Source: DAOUAE01 sp034433795 (GTDB lineage: Bacteria; Chloroflexota; UBA6077; FW602-bin22; DAOUAE01). From it: a stretch of 64,000 bases of DNA. Each line of letters begins with the position of its first letter. Position 1 is the first letter of the stretch. The stretch spans positions 62,001 to 126,000 of the forward strand of contig DAOUAE010000008.1 of assembly GCA_034433795.1 (NCBI GenBank), written 5' to 3'. The notes beneath the pieces are model-generated. The model was not told where the DNA came from. It searched no databases and worked only from the letters and a program-made list of their open reading frames with translations. The position numbers and the translations under genes were made by a program. This document shows positions 20,421 through 28,113 of this stretch, piece after piece.

Positions 20421-20449
20421 ATTCTACAGACCAGGCCCTTTCCTGTCAA
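20421..20449 (-). promoter_or_regulatory. Predicted sigma-70 promoter of the second sugar ABC operon
   Basis: Minus-strand TTGACA (20444-20449), 17-bp spacer, TAGAAT (20421-20426); the first permease ATG is about 31 bp downstream. Confidence 0.7.
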
Positions 20450-20504
20450 GACTGAGGCGCGCCGGCCCAGAGACCCTGCGCCCGACCGGGCGCGAAACCG
20501 GGGA

Positions 20505-20533
20505 TTGACACCGCCCGACCGGTGGCGTATGAT
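20505..20533 (+). promoter_or_regulatory. Near-consensus sigma-70 promoter upstream of the receiver-like mini-gene
   Basis: A perfect TTGACA (20505-20510) is followed by a 17-bp spacer and TATGAT (20528-20533). It is among the strongest promoters by sequence in the window. It would produce a leader of about 160 nt before the ATG at 20702. Confidence 0.7.
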
Positions 20534-20701
20534 GCTTATAGGCTACTGACCAGCCCGCAGCCGGTCATCCTCTTCTCCCCAGCGTCCTCTTCCCGGTGGC
20601 CGAGCGGTCCCAACAAGAGGGCTCTCTCACCGATCCCGGTTCTGCCCGGCCGGCGGCCGCGCGTCGCGCGGTGGGTCAGGTCACCAGCGGAGGGAGGCAC
20701 G

Positions 20702-20920
20702 ATGGCGTGCATCACACTGGTCCACGATGAGCCCCGGATCGCCGCGGTTCTGGTCGAGGTCCTGCGCCAGCAGGGCATCCAGGTGACCGATACGTATATC
20801 TGTCCGGCGGCGGCCGGGGCGCTGCCAGCAGACCTGGCGGCTCGCCCGGAGACGGTGCTCGTCGCCACCGCCCGGCTGCGCACCCTGGCCTGCTGGCAGC
20901 GCGCGCCGGTCGCCCTCTGA
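20702..20920 (+). CDS. Small receiver-like protein (truncated response-regulator fold)
   Basis: A 72-residue protein with AGGGAGG 5 bp before its ATG. The N-terminus ITLVHDEPRIAAVLVEVLRQQGIQV resembles the first strand and helix of a two-component receiver domain, in which LVVDDEP is usual; here one of the acidic residues is His. The protein ends before the later receiver elements, so the normal phosphorylation-site Asp and the Lys switch are absent or out of register. It may be a remnant or a stand-alone small regulator. No histidine kinase gene is nearby. It is convergent with nrdB, 109 bp away. Confidence 0.55.
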   Translation: MACITLVHDEPRIAAVLVEVLRQQGIQVTDTYICPAAAGALPADLAARPETVLVATARLRTLACWQRAPVAL

Positions 20921-21029
20921 GGCGGTCGGCCCTCGGAGGAGCGGGCCCCGGTCTCTCCCCTGCCGTCTCCGTCGCGAACGGCGGAGCCGTTCCTCTGCCC
21001 GCGCCTCGACCCCGTCCCCCGCTTCCTCG

Positions 21030-22052
21030 TCAGTCCGGGCGGTGCGCTGGTGTCCGGGGGGCGGCCACCTCGTAGGCGGTGTTGGTGACCTCGAAGAAAT
21101 TGACGATCTCGGGCACGTCCACCTCCGTGGCCATCCAGGGCGCCGGGTTCGGCGTGTGGAACTGGGCCCCGAGCCCCAGTTCCTCCAGCCGGCGGTCGGT
21201 CACGTACTCGACATAGGCGTTGAGCACCTCGGCCCCGATCCCCAGAACCGGCTTGGGGAAGAGCGCTCGATTGTACGCTCGCTCCAGGTCCACCGCTCTG
21301 AGGATCAGCGATCGGAGGTCGTGGGCGAAAGCCGGCGTCATAAGGTGTGGATGCTCCTCCAGAATGGTGGTGATCAGGTGAATCCCAAACGACAGGTGCA
21401 GGCTCTCGTCCTTCAGGACCCAATCGATGAGTGAGGCGAGCCCGCGCAGCAGGTTCCGGCGCCGGAAGCTGTAGAAAAACAGGAACCCGGCGTAGAAAAA
21501 GACGCCCTCGAGGATGATGTAGTAGCCCACCAGGTTGCGGAGCAGCGCCCGCCGGCCGTCATCGGTGGTGATGTCCAGCCGCTGGAACCACTGGCGGGTC
21601 AGCTCTTTCTCAAAAGCCTTCTTCGCCTGGACGGCGGGGATGGTCTGGTGAGCGGCAAAGACCCGGACGCGGTTCACCGGCAGCGTTTTGAGCACGTATT
21701 CGAAGGCCATGGTATGGTTGGCCTCTTCCCACACCTGGCGGGCCAGATACAGGCGCACCTCTGGCGCGGTGAGAACAGGGTAAATAGACAGGATCAGATT
21801 GTGGGTCACCAGCGATTCCATCGGATTGAAGAACCCCAGGACCAGTTCCACCGCGTGCCGTTCCTCGTCGGACAGCTTTTCCTGAAAGTCCCGGACATCA
21901 TCGGCCAGCGGGATCTCTTCCGGAAACCAGGTGTTTCGTTTCCCCTGCTGGGCGTGAGCGTAGGCCCACGGATAGCGCAGGGGGAAGAGGTCCATGGGTT
22001 CGAGGGGATCGCCGGCGAAAAGTGGGGAAAGGGCACCGGTGGCTTCGCTCAT
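21030..22052 (-). CDS. nrdB: Class I ribonucleotide reductase R2 subunit (class Ic-like, Phe at radical-Tyr site)
   Basis: A 340-residue R2 subunit that generates the radical initiator for ribonucleotide reduction. The six metal ligands are present: Glu79, Glu110, His113, Glu182, Glu216 and His219, with spacing of 31 between the first two and 34 between Glu182 and Glu216. The residue four after His113, where aerobic class Ia R2 has the radical Tyr, is Phe117. The first ligand is Glu rather than Asp. Both changes match the Mn/Fe class Ic R2 of Chlamydia trachomatis. Asp215 and a C-terminal Tyr327 for radical transfer remain. It follows nrdA by 25 bp in one operon. Confidence 0.95.
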   Translation of the reverse strand: MSEATGALSPLFAGDPLEPMDLFPLRYPWAYAHAQQGKRNTWFPEEIPLADDVRDFQEKLSDEERHAVELVLGFFNPMESLVTHNLILSIYPVLTAPEVRLYLARQVWEEANHTMAFEYVLKTLPVNRVRVFAAHQTIPAVQAKKAFEKELTRQWFQRLDITTDDGRRALLRNLVGYYIILEGVFFYAGFLFFYSFRRRNLLRGLASLIDWVLKDESLHLSFGIHLITTILEEHPHLMTPAFAHDLRSLILRAVDLERAYNRALFPKPVLGIGAEVLNAYVEYVTDRRLEELGLGAQFHTPNPAPWMATEVDVPEIVNFFEVTNTAYEVAAPRTPAHRPD

Positions 22053-22077
22053 CGCACACTCCCTCCTCTGAAGAATC

Positions 22078-24453
22078 TCACTGACACGATTCGCAGCTTC
22101 TCTCCAGCGAGCAGACGGCCGCCGGGGGAGACTCCTCCAGGAACCGCCATTTCAGACGCTGGCGGGTCTTGTTGACCGGAACGGTCGAGGGCTCGGCGTA
22201 CATGCGGGGAGCCATGAAGAGGTAATAGGTCGATTTGAGCCCCTTGCGCCAGGCGTACAGGTACACGTCGGCCATGCGGTCGAGATCGCGCTCCTGCAGG
22301 TACAGGTTCCGGCTGATGCCCATATCTACCCATTTCTGCGCCCGGGCCGCGATGTCGATATAGGCGCGGGGCGGGATCTGATAGGCGGTGGGGAACCGTC
22401 GCCGGATCTCCACCGGGATCTCCGTGATCTCGGCGATGTCTCCCCGCTCGGCGATGATGCGTTCGCGGACGCTCTCCCACAGACCCAGGGCCTTCAGCTG
22501 CTCGACCAGGACCGGGTTGACCTCCAGAAACTTGCCGGAGAGGGTCTGCCGGGCGAAGACGTTGGCATAGTAGGGGTCGAGGCTGGGGGTCGTTCCGGCG
22601 ATGAGAGCGATGGTGGCCGTCGGCGCGATGGCCATGACGGTGCCGTTGCGGAGGCCGCGCCGGACGCGCCCCCGCAGGTGGTCCCAGTCGAGGCGGGCGC
22701 TCCGTTCCACCGCGCCCGCCCGGCCCAGCGGGGTGAGCGCGTCCAGCGTGTCGATGGGGACCTGTCCGCGGGCCCACCGGCTGGCCGCGAACGCCGGGAA
22801 CTGTCCCCGCTCCTCCGCCAGATCGCAACTGGCCTCGATGGCGCAGTAGCTGATGAACTCCACCACCCGGTCGGTCAGCGCCTGGGAGTCCTCGTCGCCG
22901 TAGGTCAGCCCCTGCCGGGCGAAGACCTCGGCCAGTCCCATGATCCCCAGCCCCACGGGCCGGTTCTGCTGGTTCGAGCGCCGGGCCTTCTCCACGGGGT
23001 AGAGATTAATGTCGATGACGTTGTCCAGGCCCCGCATGGCCACCCTCACCGTCTGGCGCAGGGCCGCCCAGTCCACCTCGCCCGCGGGCGTGAGATGGCG
23101 GGCCAGATTCACCGAGGCGAGGTTGCAAACCGCGATCTCGTCCGGCGAGGTCGGGAGGAAGATCTCGGTGCACAGGTTGCTGGAGTGGATGATCCCCGCG
23201 AGCATGCTCCGGGCGTTTCCGGTGTCTTTGAACGTGATCCACGGATGCGCCGTCTCCTGCAGGGAGGCCAGGATCTTCACGAACAGGTCCCGGGCCCGCA
23301 CCACCCGAAACGCCCGGGCTGGCAGGGCGCCGGTGCGCGCCTGATGAATGTACCGTTCGTAGGCCAGGCGAAAAGCCTCGCCGAACGTCTCGGGCAACTC
23401 CGGCACGTACGCGGGATCGAACAGGTACCAGTCCTCATCCGCCTCCACCCGCCGCAGGAACTCATCGGGCACCCACAGGGCCGTGTTGAGGCTGGGCGTG
23501 CGCTGGTACGGATCGCCGGCGTTGCGCTTGAGATCGAGAAACGCCTCGATCTCCAGGTGCCACGGCTCCAGGTACAGCGCCAGCGTGCCCCGCCGTCGCC
23601 CGCCCTGACTGATGGCCTTGATGAGGGCGTCGTACAGGTGGGCGAAGGGGATGATGCCGGACGACTGGCCGTTGATGCCCCGGACTGGCGAGCCGACCGC
23701 GCGCAGTTTGGTGATGGCGGCGCCGATCCCCCCGGCGTATTTGGCCAGATAGCCGAAGTCGCGGGCCGATTCCAGAATATGGTCCAGCGAGTCCAGCACG
23801 TCGGCGAGATAGCACGACGACAGTTGCGGGTGGGTGGTTCCGGCGTTGAAGAGGGTGGGCGTGCTGGGAAGGTAGTGCAGCCGGCTGAGGGCCTCGTAGA
23901 AACGAAGAGCCCAGGCGGTGCGCCGGGCCGCCGGTTCGGCCAGGCTCAATCCCATGGCCACCCGCATGAACAGGAACTGCGGGGTCTCAAGGAGCACGCG
24001 GGTCTCGGGATGCCGTACCAGATACCGGTCGGCGAGGGTCGCAATGCCGGTGTAGGTGAGCCACTCATCGCGCTCGGGCGCGAGCGCCCGCGCCAGGACC
24101 GGCAGGTCGAATTCCAGAAGGCGCGGGTCCAGTTCCCCCACCGCCACCCCTACAGTCAGGTACCGCACCAAGCCGGCGCGGTAGGCCTCGGGCGAGGGGG
24201 GCCAGCCCTGGCGGGCCACCTCCCATCCCAGGGCCTCCCGGTAGACCGTGGCGAGGACGGCGCGGAGCGCCAGCCGCTCGAAGGCCGGCTCGTACGCTAT
24301 GTGCTGGGAGGCCAGGAGAACCAGCGGAGCCTCGGGGTGGCCGTCGTCGGCGGCCTCCCACAGCGGATCGCGCGCCAGGGTCTCCACCAGGCGGTCGGAG
24401 GCGCGCAGCCCGCGCACAAGGTGCGTGGCCAGTTCACGCAGCGATGGCCTCAT
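22078..24453 (-). CDS. nrdA: Class I ribonucleotide reductase R1 (catalytic) subunit without ATP-cone
   Basis: A 791-residue R1 that reduces ribonucleoside diphosphates. Active-site residues are visible: Cys214 (SSCYLADV), the Asn426/Cys428/Glu430 triad in SNLCTEI, Cys443 (VCNLASVNL), the radical-transfer pair in STYYLF, and a C-terminal CESC redox pair (Cys787/Cys790). The first 90 residues do not resemble an ATP-cone (no VVKRDG-type start), so dATP inhibition through that domain is probably absent. GGAGGG precedes the ATG. A 550-nt leader with a cobalamin riboswitch and a terminator lies upstream, so the operon should be shut off when coenzyme B12 is plentiful. Confidence 0.96.
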   Translation of the reverse strand: MRPSLRELATHLVRGLRASDRLVETLARDPLWEAADDGHPEAPLVLLASQHIAYEPAFERLALRAVLATVYREALGWEVARQGWPPSPEAYRAGLVRYLTVGVAVGELDPRLLEFDLPVLARALAPERDEWLTYTGIATLADRYLVRHPETRVLLETPQFLFMRVAMGLSLAEPAARRTAWALRFYEALSRLHYLPSTPTLFNAGTTHPQLSSCYLADVLDSLDHILESARDFGYLAKYAGGIGAAITKLRAVGSPVRGINGQSSGIIPFAHLYDALIKAISQGGRRRGTLALYLEPWHLEIEAFLDLKRNAGDPYQRTPSLNTALWVPDEFLRRVEADEDWYLFDPAYVPELPETFGEAFRLAYERYIHQARTGALPARAFRVVRARDLFVKILASLQETAHPWITFKDTGNARSMLAGIIHSSNLCTEIFLPTSPDEIAVCNLASVNLARHLTPAGEVDWAALRQTVRVAMRGLDNVIDINLYPVEKARRSNQQNRPVGLGIMGLAEVFARQGLTYGDEDSQALTDRVVEFISYCAIEASCDLAEERGQFPAFAASRWARGQVPIDTLDALTPLGRAGAVERSARLDWDHLRGRVRRGLRNGTVMAIAPTATIALIAGTTPSLDPYYANVFARQTLSGKFLEVNPVLVEQLKALGLWESVRERIIAERGDIAEITEIPVEIRRRFPTAYQIPPRAYIDIAARAQKWVDMGISRNLYLQERDLDRMADVYLYAWRKGLKSTYYLFMAPRMYAEPSTVPVNKTRQRLKWRFLEESPPAAVCSLERSCESCQ

Positions 24454-24640
24454 GTCACTATCCCTCCTTCCAACCCAACAACCTCAACCGTTCTCGGTCC
24501 AGAGAGCAGGGCCCGACCGGAGCCGGTCCGCCGACGGGCGCCAGAGGCGGACCAGCGCGCTGGCCGGGCAGGGGCGCTGGACCCGGCGCGTGGAGCCTGT
24601 CCGCGCGGCCGGGGACCGGCCACGGGCGCTCCGGGCGGGC

Positions 24641-24669
24641 AACAAAAATCCCCGACGAGGCGTCGGGGA
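24641..24669 (-). terminator. Intrinsic terminator in the nrdAB leader
   Basis: On the minus strand a 9-bp perfect stem (TCCCCGACG, loop CCT, CGTCGGGGA; 24649-24669) is followed by TTTTT then GTT. It lies 108 nt downstream of the riboswitch B12 box and 188 nt before nrdA. That position fits a switch-controlled attenuator rather than an end-of-operon signal. The antiterminator pairing was not worked out. Confidence 0.85.
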
Positions 24670-24776
24670 CCGGCTGACACGACACCATGGCCAGGCTGCA
24701 CGCCGGCCTGCGGCCACGGTCTGACCGTCGTGCCGCCGGCCCCAGCTCGCGAGGGCCAGGCGGGAATGCCCCTCTG

Positions 24777-24945
24777 GGCAGGTCTTCTGGCTCGTCGGTG
24801 GCCTCCGCCTTCCCATCCCATCGGACAGTGGCCTGCTGGAGGCCAGCGCTGCCTGAGGTGCCCCCTCAGGCCCGACTCACAGCGGCGCGTCCGCCCCGGA
24901 GTTGCACCGGCGTTCCCTTTTCACCCGCGCCCGCCGGGCGCGGGC
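24777..24945 (-). ncRNA. Cobalamin (adenosylcobalamin) riboswitch
   Basis: Read on the minus strand, this leader contains the conserved cobalamin aptamer elements in order: a GGGAA near 24912-24916, the GGTGCAACTCCGG element (24896-24908), GCCGCTGTGA (24877-24886), a GGGAAGGC element (24800-24814), and the B12 box AGCCAGAAGACCTGCC (24777-24792). A GC-rich pairing near 24921-24945 probably forms the closing stem; outer borders are approximate. The remainder of the nrdA leader, 24454-24640, shows no other recognisable element except the nrdA ribosome site. Known precedent: Streptomyces nrdABS is repressed by coenzyme B12 through such a riboswitch. Confidence 0.93.
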
Positions 24946-25005
24946 ACCCAGAGGGAGAGAGGAGCGAGGGCTTCCACCTCCTTCCAATATCTTGTGTTCG
25001 CCGTC

Positions 25006-25034
25006 ACTATAACAACAAGATGTGGGTCAGTCAA
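25006..25034 (-). promoter_or_regulatory. Predicted sigma-70 promoter of the riboswitch-nrdAB transcript
   Basis: Minus-strand TTGACT (25029-25034), exactly 17 bp, TATAGT (25006-25011). Transcription would start near 24999, just upstream of the aptamer. This gives a leader of about 545 nt. Confidence 0.75.
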
Positions 25035-25058
25035 GAGGCCGGCGGTAGGAGAATCTGG

Positions 25059-25679
25059 CTAGAGGAGCTGCAGGCTCCAGGCGCCCAGATGGGCGATGAG
25101 CAGCATGCGGAGGGTCTTGCCCAGCCAGACGGGCAGGAGAAACTGCCAGAGGGGCAGTCGCCGCCAGCCGGCGATGAGCCCGGCCAGGTCGAGAAAGGGG
25201 TTGGGCAGGGCGCTCAGCAGAAAGAAAAGTCAGAACCAGTGGCGGGTGACGAGCGATTCCAGGCGCTGACGCCAGTGGGCGGGCAGACGGCGTCCCTCCC
25301 CGTGATCGAGCAGGTGGGCCCCGCCCCAGCCCAGCAGATAGCCGCTGACCTCGCCGAGAGCGGTGCCGGTTCCGGCCACCAGCCCGACGAGGAGCGGCGG
25401 CCAGACCCGCGCGGCCAGGAAGGTGGCGGCCAGCCCTGGCCCGGCCAGAACGATGGCCGCCCCGTTCAGGAGGGTCACCAGAAAGAGTCCGAGATACCCC
25501 CAGCCGGCCAGGGCCTCCCAGTCGAGCGGGGCCAGGGCGACCAGGGCGATGAAAGCCAGGGTGAGGCCGACCACCACGGCGGCGAAGAGGCGGCTGGCCA
25601 GGAGACTCTGGAGCCACCATCGGCCGGCCGCGGGTGGAGCGGCCGGAGGGTCGGGAATCTCCGGGTGTCGGTCGGTCAC
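25059..25679 (-). pseudogene. VTT/DedA-type (YqaA-like) membrane protein gene interrupted by in-frame TGA
   Basis: The frame encodes a small VTT-domain membrane protein: FLVTLLNGAAIVLAGPGLAA, then LVAGTGTALGEVSGYLLGWGGA, as in YqaA/DedA proteins. After RHWF a TGA (25232-25230) stops translation at about residue 149. The same frame then continues perfectly with LFFLLSALPNPFLDLAG, the conserved segment that should follow, and runs to TAG at 25059. A single change TGG to TGA (Trp to stop) explains it. Possible start is GTG at 25679; TTG at 25718 is an alternative. It is either a recent nonsense mutation, a sequencing error or a readthrough gene. Its end is 24 bp from the nrdA promoter. Confidence 0.8.
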
Positions 25680-25743
25680 GGTGCTGTGAGTGTAGCGAAC
25701 CGTCCCGGCGCAAGGCAAGGGATATTCCCGTCGTGCGCGGGGA

Positions 25744-26547
25744 TCAGCCCGACTGCGCGCACGTCTGGAGAAACGGGATCACGAGATCGGCGAAGCGGTC
25801 GGCGTCGCGGTGGATCCAGTGGTCGGCGCCGGGGACGGTGACCAGCCGGCAGCGTGGGATGATAGCCGCCATCCGGGCGGCGGTCTCGGCCGTGAGATGC
25901 TGGCTCTGCTCTCCACGGAGGAGAAGTGTCGGGACCGGCACCCGGGCCAGGCGGTCCCAGGCGGCCTGGGACCAGAGGTGGCGGGCTGTCTCCACCACCG
26001 CCGTGCGGTCGAAGGCCCAGCCCCAGCCGCCATCTGGCAGGGGGACCAGACTGGGCGCCCACCAGGCCAGGCTGCGACCGGTGGCCTCGAGGAAGGCCAG
26101 CCCCTCGGCCTGGCTGGCGAACCGCCAGGGCCAGCCCCTCGCCCACTCCTGCCAGACCGCCGGCGCGGCCGGGTCGGCCTCCGGGTGCTGGTCCTCGATG
26201 ACCAGGCAACGCGCCAGGGCGGGCCGCGCCCCGGCCACCTCCCAGGCAATGGTCCCGCCCAGTGAGTGGCCGATCAGATGGGCTGGCGCCAGGCCGAGCC
26301 GTTCGATGACCGCAATGGTGTCCTCGACGTAGCCGGTGAGGCGGTAGTCGGCGGCCCGGTCGGAGGCGCCGTGGCCGCGCAGATCGCAGGCCACAGTGCG
26401 GAAGCCGACAGCGGCCAGCCGCCGGGCGACCGGCTCCCAGACCGCGGCCCGGCCGGTCAGCCCGTGGAGCAGAAGAACGGCTGGACCGTCGGGCGGTCCC
26501 CATTCCTGATAGTGCAGGCGCCGACCGTCGGTCCAGAGCTCGGGCAT
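25744..26547 (-). CDS. Alpha/beta hydrolase
   Basis: A 267-residue alpha/beta-hydrolase fold enzyme. Oxyanion-hole region VLLLHGLTGRAAVWEP, nucleophile elbow LIGHSLGG (Ser), a likely acid around LLLRGEQS and catalytic His in VPGADHWIH. The cap region is Trp-rich. Substrate unknown; esterases, lipases and haloalkane-type enzymes share this layout. It ends a minus-strand run femX-murE-hydrolase, starting 6 bp after the murE stop, so it is probably co-transcribed with cell-wall genes. Confidence 0.85.
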   Translation of the reverse strand: MPELWTDGRRLHYQEWGPPDGPAVLLLHGLTGRAAVWEPVARRLAAVGFRTVACDLRGHGASDRAADYRLTGYVEDTIAVIERLGLAPAHLIGHSLGGTIAWEVAGARPALARCLVIEDQHPEADPAAPAVWQEWARGWPWRFASQAEGLAFLEATGRSLAWWAPSLVPLPDGGWGWAFDRTAVVETARHLWSQAAWDRLARVPVPTLLLRGEQSQHLTAETAARMAAIIPRCRLVTVPGADHWIHRDADRFADLVIPFLQTCAQSG

Positions 26548-26553
26548 GGGGGG

Positions 26554-28113
26554 TCAGCGGCGCTCCCGGCGGCCCAGGAGCTCACGGACCACCGCCTGGT
26601 CGCTCCAGGGGACCTCGGTGGTGCCGAAGCACATGGTGCGCTCGTGGCCCTTGCCGGCGATGAGGATGAGATCGCCGGGGCGGGCCAGGTCGAGGGCGGT
26701 GGCGATGGCGGTCCGCCGGTCCGGGATGGCGAGGTAGTCGACGCCGGCCTGCCGGCCGGCCCGGGCGCAGCCGGCGGCGATCTGGGCGATGATGTCCTCG
26801 ACCCGTTCCCGGCGGGGGTCTTCAGCGGTCAGGATGATGCGGTCGGCCAGAGCCCCGGCGATCGCCCCCATCTGCGGCCGCTTCTGGGGGTCGCGCTCGC
26901 CGGCGCAGCCGAAGACCACGATCAGGCGGCCGCGCGTCAGCCCCCGTAGCCAGGTGAGCACCTGGCGCAGGGCGTTCGGCGTGTGGGCGAAGTCGACGAC
27001 GACCGCAAACGGCTGGCCGCAGTCGATGAACTCCAGCCGGCCGGGGGCGCCCCGGTAGGCGGCCAGGCCCTGCTGGATGGCCGGGATCGGGAGGCCGAGG
27101 GCCAGGGCCGCGCCGATGGCGGCCAGGGCGTTGGCGCAGTTGAAGAGGCCCGGGACCGCCAGGGTGACGGGGAAGGCGCCGGCCGGGGTCTGGACCCGGA
27201 AGTGCTGCCGGTGGCCCTCGGTGGCGATCGCCCCGGCGGTGATGTCGGCTGGCTGGCTCAGGCCATAGGTGAGGTGGCGGTCGGCGGGGTAGGTGCGAAA
27301 GCGGGCGCTCACCGGGTCGTCGGCGTTGAGGACGCTGGTTTTGGCGACGCCGGCTTTGCGGGGAGCCGTGGCCAGGCTCTGGAAGAGCCGGGCCTTGGCC
27401 GCGACGTAGGCCTCGAAGGTCTGGTGGTAGTCCAGGTGCTCGGGGGTGATATTGGTGAGGACCGCCACGTCGTAGGCGCAGCCCAGCGTTCGTCCCTGGT
27501 CCAGGGCGTGCGAGGTCGTCTCCAGGACGGCGTAGCCCAGGCCCCGCCGGACCATCGTCGCCAGCAGGCGCTGGACGGTCAGGGCGTCGGGCGTGGTGGT
27601 GTGCGGGCCAGTCTCCTGCCACTCGTCTCCCAGGAGGGCGCCGACGGTGGTGATGGCGCCGGTGGGATGGCCGGCGGCGGTCAGGATCGCCTGGAGCATC
27701 AGGCAGGTGGTGGTCTTGCCGTCGGTGCCGGTCACGCCGATGACCACCAGGCGGTGGCTGGGATGGCCGTAGAAGGCGCTGGCCAGGTAGGCCAGGGCGG
27801 CCCGCCCGTCGGGCACCAGGACGTAGGGGAGAGGGTGGGGCGTCTCGACCGGGCGCTCGGCGACGATGGCCACGGCTCCGCGCTGGCAGGCCTCGGCGAT
27901 GTAGCGGTGGCCGTCGACCTCGACCCCCTGGTAGGCGACGAAGAGCGATCCTGGTCGGACCTGACGGGAGTCGGCGGTCAGGTCGCTGATCAGAAGGTCG
28001 GGCGCGGCCGGGTGGAGGATTTCCCGCCGGGGCAGGGCGGCCAGGAGGTCAGCCAGCCGCCCGCCAGCGGAGAAGACGGGTCCAGAGGGCGTGGCGCCAG
28101 CGGCAGTAGACAT
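26554..28113 (-). CDS. murE: UDP-N-acetylmuramoyl-tripeptide synthetase (MurE)
   Basis: A Mur ligase of about 519 residues adding the third amino acid to the peptidoglycan stem. Features are SDLTADSRQVRPGSLFVAYQG, the ATP loop GVTGTDGKTTT, NITPEHLDYH, and VVDFAHTPNAL. The specificity motif, DNPR in mDAP-adding MurE, reads EDPR here (about residues 431-434), arguing against meso-DAP and for Lys or Orn. The ATG at 28113 overlaps the femX end by 65 bp; TTG at 28119 is possible, and a start inside at GGRLADLLAAL would remove the overlap. Ornithine-containing peptidoglycan is known in Chloroflexus. Confidence 0.93.
   Translation of the reverse strand: MSTAAGATPSGPVFSAGGRLADLLAALPRREILHPAAPDLLISDLTADSRQVRPGSLFVAYQGVEVDGHRYIAEACQRGAVAIVAERPVETPHPLPYVLVPDGRAALAYLASAFYGHPSHRLVVIGVTGTDGKTTTCLMLQAILTAAGHPTGAITTVGALLGDEWQETGPHTTTPDALTVQRLLATMVRRGLGYAVLETTSHALDQGRTLGCAYDVAVLTNITPEHLDYHQTFEAYVAAKARLFQSLATAPRKAGVAKTSVLNADDPVSARFRTYPADRHLTYGLSQPADITAGAIATEGHRQHFRVQTPAGAFPVTLAVPGLFNCANALAAIGAALALGLPIPAIQQGLAAYRGAPGRLEFIDCGQPFAVVVDFAHTPNALRQVLTWLRGLTRGRLIVVFGCAGERDPQKRPQMGAIAGALADRIILTAEDPRRERVEDIIAQIAAGCARAGRQAGVDYLAIPDRRTAIATALDLARPGDLILIAGKGHERTMCFGTTEVPWSDQAVVRELLGRRERR

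Larger units (their letters stand above)
20391..20701. other. Divergent intergenic region (311 bp)
   Basis: This gap between the divergent permease gene (minus) and a receiver-like small gene (plus) holds two strong promoters facing outward, each with its own entry. The remaining 168 bp (20534-20701) is the predicted untranslated leader of the small gene. It has no clear gene, riboswitch or tRNA that I can support. Confidence 0.6.

Noticed and set aside
20585..20660. tRNA-like stretch (GGTGGCCGAGCGGTC resembling a Ser/Leu tRNA D-arm)
   Set aside because: No matching T-arm (GGTTCGAATC-type) or acceptor stem pairing was found, so it is not supported as a tRNA.
20950..21010. GAACGGC/GCCGTTC hairpin (about 20973-20990) between the receiver-like gene and nrdB
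   Set aside because: A 7-bp stem without a T-tract on either strand; too weak to call a terminator.
25220..25240. Selenocysteine at the in-frame TGA of the VTT-type gene
   Set aside because: VTT-domain proteins are not known selenoproteins, the expected residue is probably Trp, and no clear SECIS-like hairpin was identified right after the TGA.
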